From a virus: a stretch of 30,715 bases of DNA. The notes under the pieces are model-generated. The model was not told the origin of the DNA. It did not search any database and saw only the letters and a program-made list of their open reading frames with translations. Of this stretch, positions 17,286-23,914 are shown piece after piece. How positions within the stretch are numbered: position 1 is the first letter of the stretch; each line of letters starts with the position of its first letter. The position numbers were made by a program, and so were the translations under genes. The DNA is taken from positions 1 through 30,715 of IMG/VR virus record IMGVR_UViG_3300044527_000414, one strand, 5' to 3'.

Positions 17286-17396
17286 TTACTTTTGCACTTG
17301 TTCTGCAAGCGCTAAATCTTCGGCTTCTTCTTTTGATAAGCCACAGCAGTATTGCAATATCGCAGCCCTTTCTTCAAATAAATCTTGATTAAACAT
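17286..17396 (-). CDS. Small minus-strand protein with ERAAI motif
   Basis: This 36-residue frame reads MFNQDLFEERAAILQYCC, then GLSKEEAEDLALAEQVQK. The pattern 'ERAAI-x-(E/Q)-(F/Y)-x-x-G-(L/M)-(S/T)-x-x-x-A-E' is a recurrent signature of very small phage and bacterial proteins, often near replication or recombination genes. Its function is not known to me. It would be the only minus-strand gene in the window. Two hairpins oriented as minus-strand terminators lie just beyond its stop, which supports transcription in that direction. Its ATG (complement of 17394-17396) overlaps the ATG of the divergent + strand gene at 17395. I see no convincing promoter upstream. Confidence 0.55.
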   Translation of the reverse strand: MFNQDLFEERAAILQYCCGLSKEEAEDLALAEQVQK

Positions 17397-17613
17397 GAAA
17401 GTTACCTACACAAAAGTAGATGGTAAAATATTCTCTATATATACCGAAAAGTTAAGCACGATTGAAGCACTTATTCAGGATGCTAATATAAGTCATATTG
17501 AATGCTTTTTTGTTACACAAAGAGAAAAACAAATATTGTGCAAATTTTTTGAAAAAAAATATCTTGTGCAAAACCTTGAATTCATGCGGTCAGTAAGGGT
17601 ATATAAAAAATAA
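17395..17613 (+). CDS. Small hypothetical protein
   Basis: This is a 72-residue basic protein beginning MKVTYTKVDGKIFSIYTEKL. It is rich in Lys, Phe and Ile with a helical middle (TIEALIQDANIS) and EKQILCKFFEKKYLVQ. I do not recognise it. No clear ribosome site precedes the ATG, which overlaps the start codon of the divergent minus-strand frame, so one of the two may not be used as drawn. It ends 12 nt before the first early promoter. Confidence 0.5.
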   Translation: MKVTYTKVDGKIFSIYTEKLSTIEALIQDANISHIECFFVTQREKQILCKFFEKKYLVQNLEFMRSVRVYKK

Positions 17614-17625
17614 ATAAAAAAAAGT

Positions 17626-17656
17626 TTTGCAAGTGGTTAAAAAAGCCTTATATTTG
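17626..17656 (+). promoter_or_regulatory. Bacteroidota-type promoter, copy 1
   Basis: TTTG (17626-17629), a 19-nt spacer, and TATATTTG (17649-17656) match the Bacteroidota housekeeping consensus of TTTG near -33 and TAnnTTTG near -7. The TTTG element and its flanks lie in a 28-bp sequence repeated exactly at 17902-17929. The promoter sits between a stop codon and the gene at 17696, leaving a leader of about 30-40 nt. Confidence 0.85.
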
Positions 17657-17695
17657 TATCAACAAACAAGCACAATAACAAAAACGGAGACGGAC

Positions 17696-17899
17696 ATGAA
17701 AAGCTCAACAATATTAACAACAACACTAGGTAGAACAAAGAAAATTGTTCTTGCAAGAAATACAGAATGGGGGGTCAGTCCTTATTCATATATGAACCAC
17801 AAACAAGCAGCAAAAAAAGTAGAAGAATTGAAAGCAATGGGCATCGATGCTTGGTTTAGCGAGTACGATCACGTAAAGTATATTTATGTAAATCAATAA
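17696..17899 (+). CDS. Small early hypothetical protein
   Basis: This is a 67-residue protein, MKSSTILTTTLGRTKK then a helical part (MNHKQAAKKVEELKAMGIDAWFSEYD) ending in strands (VKYIYVNQ). The 'A.kkveeLk..G..aw' pattern is like small alpha-beta domains that bind peptides or nucleic acids, but no family is clear. The ATG at 17696 is chosen because GGAG lies seven to ten bases upstream and promoter copy 1 ends 40 nt before it; the same frame is open further upstream through the promoter. It is expected among the first genes expressed and could act on the host, which is an inference from position. Confidence 0.65.
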   Translation: MKSSTILTTTLGRTKKIVLARNTEWGVSPYSYMNHKQAAKKVEELKAMGIDAWFSEYDHVKYIYVNQ

Positions 17900-17910
17900 A
17901 TAAAAAAAGT

Positions 17911-17942
17911 TTTGCAAGTGGTTAAAAAATATTATAATTTTG
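17911..17942 (+). promoter_or_regulatory. Bacteroidota-type promoter, copy 2
   Basis: TTTG (17911-17914), a 20-nt spacer and TAATTTTG (17935-17942) fit the same consensus as copy 1. The 28 bases 17902-17929 are identical to 17617-17644, covering an A7 run, the -33 TTTG and the upstream half of the spacer. The shared sequence ends before the -7 element. It starts just after a stop codon and serves the gene at 17969 and the replication genes behind it. Confidence 0.83.
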
Positions 17943-17968
17943 AAACAACAAATAAACGGAGAAAGAAC

Positions 17969-18139
17969 ATGGAAACGTACGAAGAACTAATCAAGCAACG
18001 CGACTATTACAAAAGCGTTGCAGATAAGCACAACAACTTAATTGACAATGCAAAATTCTGGATCGGGCTGGTAATTGTGATCTTGATCAGCAGCGTCGAA
18101 TATGACATTGTTTACGAATTTATAAGGAGCTTATTATGA
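17969..18139 (+). CDS. Small single-pass membrane protein
   Basis: This is a 56-residue protein. A charged helical N-terminal half (METYEELIKQRDYYKSVADK) is followed by one membrane segment (FWIGLVIVILISSVEY, about residues 31-46) and a short tail. The charge pattern suggests a cytoplasmic N-terminus. It is immediately behind promoter copy 2, so it should be expressed early. Early small membrane proteins in phages can block superinfection or alter host processes; that role is inferred only. The stop overlaps the next start (ATGA at 18136-18139). ATG 17969 has GGAG ten bases upstream. Confidence 0.65.
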   Translation: METYEELIKQRDYYKSVADKHNNLIDNAKFWIGLVIVILISSVEYDIVYEFIRSLL

Positions 18140-18342
18140 ACGAATGGCTAACGCCAAAAGAAGTCGCAACCTTACTGAAAGTTTCACGCGTCTATGTCGA
18201 TTACCTTATTAAAGGTCGATTGCGAAAACTGAAGAACAGAACGTACACTACGCCCCCCGTATTTACAAACTTGCAAAAAACAGACTGTGAACAAAAGTCA
18301 CATTATTTAATACATTATCGAGAACTGGAGAAGTTGAAATGA
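18136..18342 (+). CDS. HTH excisionase/MerR-like DNA-binding protein
   Basis: This is a 68-residue protein. The first 35 residues (EWLTPKEVATLLKVSRVYVDYLIKGRLRKLK, recognised by LTPKEVATLLKVS) form the winged helix-turn-helix of the excisionase/HTH_17 type. The tail is Tyr- and Lys-rich (SHYLIHYRELEKLK). It may regulate the early promoters or bind the origin. No integrase is in view, so a role in excision is not supported. It overlaps the previous gene by four bases and has AAGGAG upstream. Confidence 0.75.
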   Translation: MNEWLTPKEVATLLKVSRVYVDYLIKGRLRKLKNRTYTTPPVFTNLQKTDCEQKSHYLIHYRELEKLK

Positions 18343-19235
18343 TAAAAGTATACAGCCAAGCCGACAGCCTAGCGCATCAAGGTTTAAACATTCTTATTTA
18401 TGGTGATCCTGGTATTGGAAAAACCACACTCGCAAACACCGCACCAAATCCACTTGTTTTGGATTTCGACAGAGGTTCTCACAGAGCTTCGCACCGCCGT
18501 GGAAACGTCGTGCAGTTTGATTCATATCAAGATATCATAAGCTCACAAAAAGAGCTCACAGACCTTATAACAAAACATGAATCAGTCGTAATCGATACCG
18601 CTGGCACCATGATTGAACTTATGCAGATGTACTTGCAAACATCACAGCCAGCACTTGCAAGAAACGGTATTAAGCTCTGGGGCGAAACAAAGAAGCTATT
18701 TGCGGAATTTTTTGCACCTTTGAAGTTAAGTGGTAAAAATGTCATATTTCTTGCTCATGCAAAAGAAAAAGAAGAAGGTGACTTTAGGATCAAACGTCCA
18801 CTTGTTCAAGGCGGATCTTATGACTTGCTTATGCAATCATGTGACTTGGTCGGGTATTACACGACCGTAAACAACAAGCGCATCTTGACTTTTGATTTAA
18901 GCGATACCGTAACCGCAAAAAATTGCGCTGGTATCGAACCCGTGCTTATTCAAGAAGTTGATTCAATGGGCGGTACGCTCGAAAACATCATAAAGCACAC
19001 GCACGAATCTCTTGTGAAACGTTCTAAAGAACAAGAAGAGGCAATTAGCCTTGTAAGCGACTGGATGCAGAAAGCAATGACTTCAAAGGATGCAAACAAG
19101 TTTATGCAAGAAATGGCAAAAGCCAATTTGCAAGCAAGCATAAAAAAAGCGGTTTGGGCTGGTGTGCAACAAACATTTAATAGCCGTGGTCTTGCATACA
19201 ATGTTGAAAGCAAGTTATGGGAGGGCGCGCAATGA
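18339..19235 (+). CDS. RecA-like AAA_24 ATPase, Sak4-like recombinase
   Basis: This is a 298-residue ATPase. Walker A is GDPGIGKT at residues 22-29 and Walker B is VVIDTAG at 83-89. VIFLAHAKEKEE (about 135-146) and FRIKRPLVQGGSYDLLMQSCDLVGYY (about 148-173) follow, the order seen in phage nucleotide-binding proteins of the AAA_24/Sak4 group. Sak4 proteins assist single-strand annealing recombination and work with an SSB. A RecB-like nuclease follows 1.2 gene lengths downstream and an OB-fold protein lies at 29179, so a recombination set is likely. The start overlaps the previous stop as ATGA, and its stop overlaps the next ATG. Confidence 0.85.
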   Translation: MIKVYSQADSLAHQGLNILIYGDPGIGKTTLANTAPNPLVLDFDRGSHRASHRRGNVVQFDSYQDIISSQKELTDLITKHESVVIDTAGTMIELMQMYLQTSQPALARNGIKLWGETKKLFAEFFAPLKLSGKNVIFLAHAKEKEEGDFRIKRPLVQGGSYDLLMQSCDLVGYYTTVNNKRILTFDLSDTVTAKNCAGIEPVLIQEVDSMGGTLENIIKHTHESLVKRSKEQEEAISLVSDWMQKAMTSKDANKFMQEMAKANLQASIKKAVWAGVQQTFNSRGLAYNVESKLWEGAQ

Positions 19236-19516
19236 TAAATATAAATAAAGTAATCGAAGAAAACATAATAGAATATTACAGCGACTTTCAATCGCTAAGC
19301 GATTTGCAAGACGATTACACAGGCTTTATAAGTTTGCCAGATCGCAATTCAGATCTTTGCAAAGATATTTATACAATCATTAAACGTGACTTAATGGCAC
19401 AATGTAAAACAGATATTATGCATTATATCCTTGAGGATGTTTGCAACTTGATCGACTGGGATTATATCACAGGCGAACTCCAGAACTACTACTTTGCGGA
19501 GCCCTCACATGATTAA
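19232..19516 (+). CDS. Hypothetical acidic protein
   Basis: This is a 94-residue acidic, helical protein (MININKVIEENIIEYYSDFQ at the start, then DLQDDYTGFISLPDRN and a helical C-terminal half). I do not recognise it. It is wedged between the Sak4-like ATPase (overlap ATGA) and the RecB-like nuclease (8-nt overlap), so it probably belongs to the recombination operon, perhaps as a partner or inhibitor of one of them. ATG 19232 is preferred over an in-frame codon 15 nt upstream because of the overlap. Confidence 0.65.
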   Translation: MININKVIEENIIEYYSDFQSLSDLQDDYTGFISLPDRNSDLCKDIYTIIKRDLMAQCKTDIMHYILEDVCNLIDWDYITGELQNYYFAEPSHD

Positions 19517-20108
19517 AGTAAGTGCAACAAATCTGGAATCATACAGAAGGTATATAAACGAGCGCATCACTCTTGATGCGCTTGTGGATTCAATCTTAAA
19601 ACGCTTCGAACCAAATGACAAAATGATCAAAGGAACCAAGTTTCACGAGATGCTACAAAGCAAAGATCCAGCACCGTATAAAGAGTACTTTTCACAGGAT
19701 TGCATAACAGCATCTCGCAACTTTATGGATTACCGCAGTCCCCTTTTTGAAATCAAAGTGCGTAAAACTTATGAAACAAAACGGGGGCTTGTTTCACTCA
19801 CTGGAATGGCGGATCAAATTATTGGCAATAAGGTCGTTGAAATCAAAACAACGTATTCACCTATCCAATATGAAACCTATGCAGATTCTTTGCAATGGCG
19901 TGTCTATTGCGATGTATTCCAAGCTCCAGAAGTGCAATACAATGTTTTTGAATTTAAAGACACGCTAGCAAATGATTTTAAAAATTGCGCATTCTTTAAT
20001 TTCTTTGCGCCCGCAAATAATCATGAAACCGTAAATCAATGGGTTTCTGATTACACAGACTTTTTATACTTGGTCGGCCTTGAAAACGCTCTGGAGGTGC
20101 AACTATGA
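19509..20108 (+). CDS. RecB-like PD-(D/E)XK nuclease
   Basis: This is a 199-residue exonuclease-type protein. RecB-family motifs are in order: GTKFH (42-46), GMADQI with Asp102, VVEIKTT with Glu111 and Lys113, and QWRVY (Gln129, Tyr133), the Q-x3-Y motif. In phages such nucleases resect DNA ends for the annealing recombinase, here the Sak4-like ATPase two genes upstream. ATG 19509 is chosen because GGAG is seven bases upstream. It overlaps the previous gene by eight bases. All catalytic residues are present. Confidence 0.88.
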   Translation: MIKVSATNLESYRRYINERITLDALVDSILKRFEPNDKMIKGTKFHEMLQSKDPAPYKEYFSQDCITASRNFMDYRSPLFEIKVRKTYETKRGLVSLTGMADQIIGNKVVEIKTTYSPIQYETYADSLQWRVYCDVFQAPEVQYNVFEFKDTLANDFKNCAFFNFFAPANNHETVNQWVSDYTDFLYLVGLENALEVQL

Positions 20109-20169
20109 ACATGACACGCCAAATGTTTAGAAGTCAATATGCATCTTGGTTATTATTCTGGAGGTGCTT

Positions 20170-20637
20170 ATGCAAAAAGTTATTCAATACCTAGGAATGC
20201 CAGATTCATTCAAAAAGGATATACCAATGAGCGTGCAACTTAAAGCCGAACGGCTTAAGTTGTTCCCGCAAAATAAAAAGCAAAAAGCGGAAATTGCACG
20301 GCGTAATTATTCACATGAACAAGTCACAAAAATACTTTCTTTGAATAAAGTTGAATCAATTGAAACTACCGTATTTTATTTTATTCATGAAGCTTGCGCC
20401 TTGCTTGGTATAAATTTCAACGACTTGAACACAAAAAAAGCAAATAAATACACTGGTGTCAATTATGACCTTTTTGCATTGGTTTACTTCTTAAGAAGCC
20501 GTGAAATTTGCCAGCTGAATTTTATGCAAAAATATATTTTTGAAAGATCTGTATATAATTACAAACGGCATATTCCTGACTACATAAACAAAAAAAGATA
20601 CATCGATTTATTTAATTATTTGGATACACTGCTATGA
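20170..20637 (+). CDS. Diverged DnaA-domain-IV-like protein
   Basis: This is a 155-residue basic protein. It starts MQKVIQYLGMPDSFKK and contains SVQLKAERLKLFPQ, then FNDLNTKKANKYTGVNYDLFALVYFL and FERSVYNYKRHIPDYI. I could line it up by eye with the clearer DnaA-C-like protein at 21073: SEQLKEERIKLFG, then DIYSNKRYRSLADARHILFFLLYF and HPSSVVHSIIKV. The same elements occur in the same order. I therefore read it as a diverged paralogue, in which the DNA-contact signature has become ERSVYNYKR. GGAGG sits five bases before ATG 20170. It may bind the origin or regulate replication; both are inferences. Confidence 0.6.
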   Translation: MQKVIQYLGMPDSFKKDIPMSVQLKAERLKLFPQNKKQKAEIARRNYSHEQVTKILSLNKVESIETTVFYFIHEACALLGINFNDLNTKKANKYTGVNYDLFALVYFLRSREICQLNFMQKYIFERSVYNYKRHIPDYINKKRYIDLFNYLDTLL

Positions 20638-20843
20638 AGTGGCAATTGCTAACAGACCACACAGCACATGGCGAATGGGTTCTTTTAAAGTGGGAAGTTA
20701 TGGGCGAAATACGATACAAAATCGGACGCCTTGATCACGATGGTTTCGGCTTCATGTGTTTGCACCCTTTCGAATATTTAAACGTACGAGAATTAATGAA
20801 TTTAACAGCATTTTATTTTAGGATTAAGGAGATAAGAGAATGA
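20634..20843 (+). CDS. Small hypothetical protein
   Basis: This is a 69-residue protein with aromatic strands (MKWQLLTDHTAHGEWVLLKW, then EIRYKIGRLDHDGFGFM) and a terminal helix. I do not recognise it with confidence; the 'GEWVLLKW....YKIGRL' layout is like small beta-barrel phage proteins. It starts at an ATGA overlap with the previous gene and ends with a four-base overlap with the next, so it is part of the replication operon. Confidence 0.6.
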   Translation: MKWQLLTDHTAHGEWVLLKWEVMGEIRYKIGRLDHDGFGFMCLHPFEYLNVRELMNLTAFYFRIKEIRE

Positions 20844-21076
20844 ATTGGAAAAAATTAGAATACGGCAAATGGCCAAAAGGCAAAATTGTACTACGGATAG
20901 TATCTGACACTGGATATGTAAATTTTGAAATTGTTGAAATTAAAAAAAACAATGTAAGTAATCAAACTTATTTTATTAAGAACAAGGACGGAATAAATAA
21001 AATAATTAGCATTGATTCTATATTCGATACCGAACCGCATTACATTGAACTTGATAATCTGGAGATGCCGTCATGA
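20840..21076 (+). CDS. Small hypothetical protein
   Basis: This is a 78-residue, Ile/Lys-rich protein of mainly beta pattern (KGKIVLRIVSDTGYVNFEIVEIKK, recognised by KIVLRIVSDTGYVNFEI, then NQTYFIKNKDG). No family is clear to me. ATG and TGA overlap its neighbours by four bases on both sides, so it is translated together with the DnaA-like genes around it. Confidence 0.6.
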   Translation: MNWKKLEYGKWPKGKIVLRIVSDTGYVNFEIVEIKKNNVSNQTYFIKNKDGINKIISIDSIFDTEPHYIELDNLEMPS

Positions 21077-21510
21077 CACTTAGCGAACAACTGAAAGAAG
21101 AGAGGATAAAACTTTTTGGCATAACGTACAAGCCAAAACAAGAAAAGCTTATTGGCGAAACGCCCGAGATAATGAAAAAATACATATACAAAAAAAACAG
21201 CTTTGACAAAGATCCAGATCTTGCAATAAACAAAATTACAACTTGGCTAGCTCAAGAAAAGCAAGTAGACATCGACGACATTTATTCAAATAAAAGATAC
21301 CGTAGTTTAGCAGATGCAAGGCATATTTTGTTTTTCTTACTTTATTTTACTTTGCCAATTACTCAAACTCACATAGGCGAAAAGTTTAATAAGCATCCAT
21401 CTTCAGTTGTGCACTCAATTATCAAAGTCAAATCTTTATTTATCGATTCGCTTGATTTTAAAGCGTTTATTAAGCAATTTGAAAGTTTTTATTTTGATAG
21501 GGTGGCATAA
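21073..21510 (+). CDS. DnaA domain IV-like origin-binding protein
   Basis: This is a 145-residue protein whose second half resembles the C-terminal DNA-binding domain of DnaA. It has AINKITTWLAQEKQVDIDDIY (51-71), SNKRYRSLADARHILFFLLY (72-91), ITQTHIGEKFNKHPSSVVHSI (96-116). In DnaA the equivalents are the '(S/N)kkR....AR.iamyL' helices and the signature '(D)HsTVlhA', here HPSSVVHS. There is no AAA+ domain, so it would bind DNA without ATP-dependent assembly. It is followed at once by the primase-helicase and, after it, by the iteron-rich non-coding block. I infer that it marks the phage origin. Confidence 0.72.
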   Translation: MTLSEQLKEERIKLFGITYKPKQEKLIGETPEIMKKYIYKKNSFDKDPDLAINKITTWLAQEKQVDIDDIYSNKRYRSLADARHILFFLLYFTLPITQTHIGEKFNKHPSSVVHSIIKVKSLFIDSLDFKAFIKQFESFYFDRVA

Positions 21511-23672
21511 TGAATATATCAATATTCAAAACGGCAATGGATACAACGCCAGAAGCAAACATATCTTTTTATACTTTCTTAGGTTATGTAAAAGACGGCA
21601 GGTGGCAAGATCAAGTTTTTGAAGTTCGCAACGGCCAACGTGAAAAGAAAACAATGCCAGCCGTGACACCATCTGGAACGTTCAAGAAGCGCAACGCAGA
21701 TTCAATCGACCAGCATTCGAATATTATAAGTATTGATATTGATATTAAAGACAATGCAGATGCCAATATTGAAGCACTTAAGCAAGATCCTTATACATGG
21801 GCGGTTCATCATTCAATCGGCGGTTATGGTTGGGTGGCATATTTCAAGATCGAACCTGAAAAGCACTTACAAGCGTATTACGGCCTTGAAAAGTACCTAG
21901 CAGACTTTTACAAGGTGGTTGCGGATAAATCTTGTAAAGATGTTTCAAGATTACGATATGTATCTTTTGATCCGCATTTATACCAAAGAGATCAGGAACC
22001 AAAAGCATTCAAAATATATGTTAAAGATGTTGTAAAAGAAGTCGAACGCACGTCAATTATTGCACTTGATGACGATTATCAATACATCATTCAACAAATT
22101 CAACAAAAGAATATCGATTTAACCGCTGGTGGGTACCACGATTGGCTCCAGATCGCTTTTGCACTTGCAAACGGATTAGGAGAGCAAGGACGCCAGCTAT
22201 TCCACGCTGTGAGTTCGCAAAGCCCCAAATATGATGAGTTTCAAACCGATGCGAAGTACAATGAGTGCTTGAAAAGCAAAAACGGTGCGGTAAGCCTGAA
22301 CACGTTCTTTTATCTGTGTTCAAAAGCTGGAATCATTACGCAAACTGAAAAGACAAAAACAATTATTGCAGTTGCTCAATATGCTAAAGGTCGTGACTCG
22401 CAATCTGTTGAACAGCAAAAGGCTTCGCACACTAAGGCGTGCGCGGCGCAAGGTTATACAGGTTCTGAAGTGGAATTGATATTCGACAAAACAAACGAAG
22501 AGGGGTATAAATCAAAAAAAGCGCAAAAAAGTTCTGGCGAAATCGAATCAATCAAAGCCATGTTGAACGTACATAACCTTAAATATAACCTGGTGACGCA
22601 AAGCATGGAAATTGACGGGCGCAACTTTACAGATCGTGAATTTAATACCATCTTTATTCAGTTGCGTGAACAACTTGGTAATACCGTGCAATCTCAAATT
22701 GTAAACAGCATAATCGACAGCGATAACACGCCAAGCTTCAATCCTTTTACCGAATATCTTGAGCAATGCAAGGGCGCTTACACGAGCGGACATATTGCAA
22801 AGCTTTGTAGATCTATTATTTACAAAGAAAGCAAACACATGTCACCAGCAACGCTTGAACATTACGTAAAAAAATGGCTTCTTGGCATAATTGCTTCAAT
22901 GCACGGAATACATTCGGTTACAATCTTGGTTCTTTGCGGTGGTCAAGGCATTGGTAAAACGAACTTCTTTCGAAAGTTACTTCCAGAACCTTTGCAAAAG
23001 TATTATGCGGAATCAAAACTAGATCTTGGCAAAGATGATCTTATTCTTATGTGTAATAAGCTTATAATATGCGATGATGAATTTGGCGGTAAGTCCAAAA
23101 AAGAAGAAAGTTTGCTTAAGGAATTAAGCTCAAAACAAGTTTTTTCGGTTAGGCCACCATATCAAAAACGTAACATCGATATGCAAAGATATGCCGTGCT
23201 TTGTGGCACGTCAAATGATTCGCAACTGCTTAATGACTTGACCGGGAACCGCAGAATCATTCCGATTGATATCACTGCAATTAATTGGGATCTTTATAAC
23301 GAAGTTGACAAAGATATGTTATTTGCAGAGCTTTATAATGAGTATGTATTGTGTGGCAAAGAATGGCAATTGAACAAAGAAGAAATAAGCATTCTTAATG
23401 ATTTTACATACGCAAATAAGTCTGTTTGTGTTGAAGAGGAACTCCTTTTGCAATACTTCAAAGAACCAAATGCAAAGTATTCAGAATGGCTAACCAATAC
23501 CCAAATTTTAAACATCATCAGCCAAGATACAACATTAAGATTGACGCCAAAAAAGCTTGGTCAAGTGTTGAGTAATTACGGTTATGTGAAAGAACACAAA
23601 GTAATCAATGGTAAAACTTCTGGATGCTGGTTTGTGGCAAAAAGAAGCGAACCGCTTGAAAAATTTGCTTAA
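21510..23672 (+). CDS. Primase-helicase, BT4734/VirE family
   Basis: This is a 720-residue multidomain protein. The N-terminal ~200 residues match the BT4734-like/VirE-N region (TFKKRNADSIDQHSNIISIDID, recognised by HSNIISIDIDIKDN; VHHSIGGYGWVAYF; SRLRYVSFDP). That region is a primase-like fold of Bacteroidota elements. A middle PriCT-like segment (DWLQIAFALANGLGEQGRQLFHAVS) follows. The C-terminal half is a VirE-type SF3-like helicase with Walker A GGQGIGKT at 477-484. Walker B-like LIICDDEF follows near 517-524, then a sensor region (RYAVLCGTSND) and the arginine-finger-like TGNRRIIPID. It should prime and unwind DNA at the origin. It overlaps the previous stop by one base. Confidence 0.88.
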   Translation: MNISIFKTAMDTTPEANISFYTFLGYVKDGRWQDQVFEVRNGQREKKTMPAVTPSGTFKKRNADSIDQHSNIISIDIDIKDNADANIEALKQDPYTWAVHHSIGGYGWVAYFKIEPEKHLQAYYGLEKYLADFYKVVADKSCKDVSRLRYVSFDPHLYQRDQEPKAFKIYVKDVVKEVERTSIIALDDDYQYIIQQIQQKNIDLTAGGYHDWLQIAFALANGLGEQGRQLFHAVSSQSPKYDEFQTDAKYNECLKSKNGAVSLNTFFYLCSKAGIITQTEKTKTIIAVAQYAKGRDSQSVEQQKASHTKACAAQGYTGSEVELIFDKTNEEGYKSKKAQKSSGEIESIKAMLNVHNLKYNLVTQSMEIDGRNFTDREFNTIFIQLREQLGNTVQSQIVNSIIDSDNTPSFNPFTEYLEQCKGAYTSGHIAKLCRSIIYKESKHMSPATLEHYVKKWLLGIIASMHGIHSVTILVLCGGQGIGKTNFFRKLLPEPLQKYYAESKLDLGKDDLILMCNKLIICDDEFGGKSKKEESLLKELSSKQVFSVRPPYQKRNIDMQRYAVLCGTSNDSQLLNDLTGNRRIIPIDITAINWDLYNEVDKDMLFAELYNEYVLCGKEWQLNKEEISILNDFTYANKSVCVEEELLLQYFKEPNAKYSEWLTNTQILNIISQDTTLRLTPKKLGQVLSNYGYVKEHKVINGKTSGCWFVAKRSEPLEKFA

Positions 23673-23914
23673 GCATTGACAATAAAGACACTTACAAGTA
23701 TTACAGATAAACAGATAAACAGATGAAAAACACGTTCCCATATATATATAAAAATATGTATGTGTGTATATATATAATAATAATAATATTATACTTATTT
23801 ACTTACTTTTATCTGTTTATCTGTAATAACTTTATTAACTTCTTGAATTTTAAATAACTTAAATATTACAGATCGTGCAAAACATCTGTAATAATCTGTA
23901 ATATCTGTAATAAT
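23673..23914. other. Candidate replication origin (non-coding)
   Basis: This 242-nt gap is the longest stretch after 17394 without a gene. It combines the 21-bp inverted repeat (23699-23828), an AT-rich core, and short iterons. ATTACAGAT occurs at 23700 and 23865, and ATCTGTAAT occurs at 23820, 23884, 23894 and 23903. Repeats at known spacing, a melting region and adjacency to initiator-like, primase and helicase genes are the usual signs of a theta-type origin. The last repeat ends three bases before the helicase start, so the same sites could also control that gene. An alternative is a regulatory operator array only. Confidence 0.65.
23699..23828. repeat. 21-bp inverted repeat around AT-rich core
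   Basis: The left arm 23699-23719 and right arm 23808-23828 are perfect reverse complements over 21 bases. The left arm contains tandem 8-mers ACAGATAA at 23703 and 23711, with a third copy ACAGATGA at 23719; the right arm contains TTATCTGT twice. The 88-nt spacer is mostly A and T, with long TA and TAA runs that would melt easily. It lies between the primase-helicase and the SF2 helicase. Confidence 0.88.

Noticed and set aside
17411-17418. Minus-strand TAnnTTTG element that could drive the 36-codon minus-strand gene.
   Set aside because: No TTTG is found at the needed distance (about 19-21 bases), so it does not make a convincing promoter.
18136-18342. HTH protein as an excisionase of a temperate phage.
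   Set aside because: No integrase, attachment site or repressor is visible, so excision is unsupported; a general DNA-binding role is kept.
20105-20194. A 29-codon frame (MNMTRQMFRS...) between the RecB-like nuclease and the gene at 20170.
   Set aside because: It overlaps the GGAGG site and first codons of the next gene in another frame and has an odd Trp/Cys-rich end. I see no independent support.
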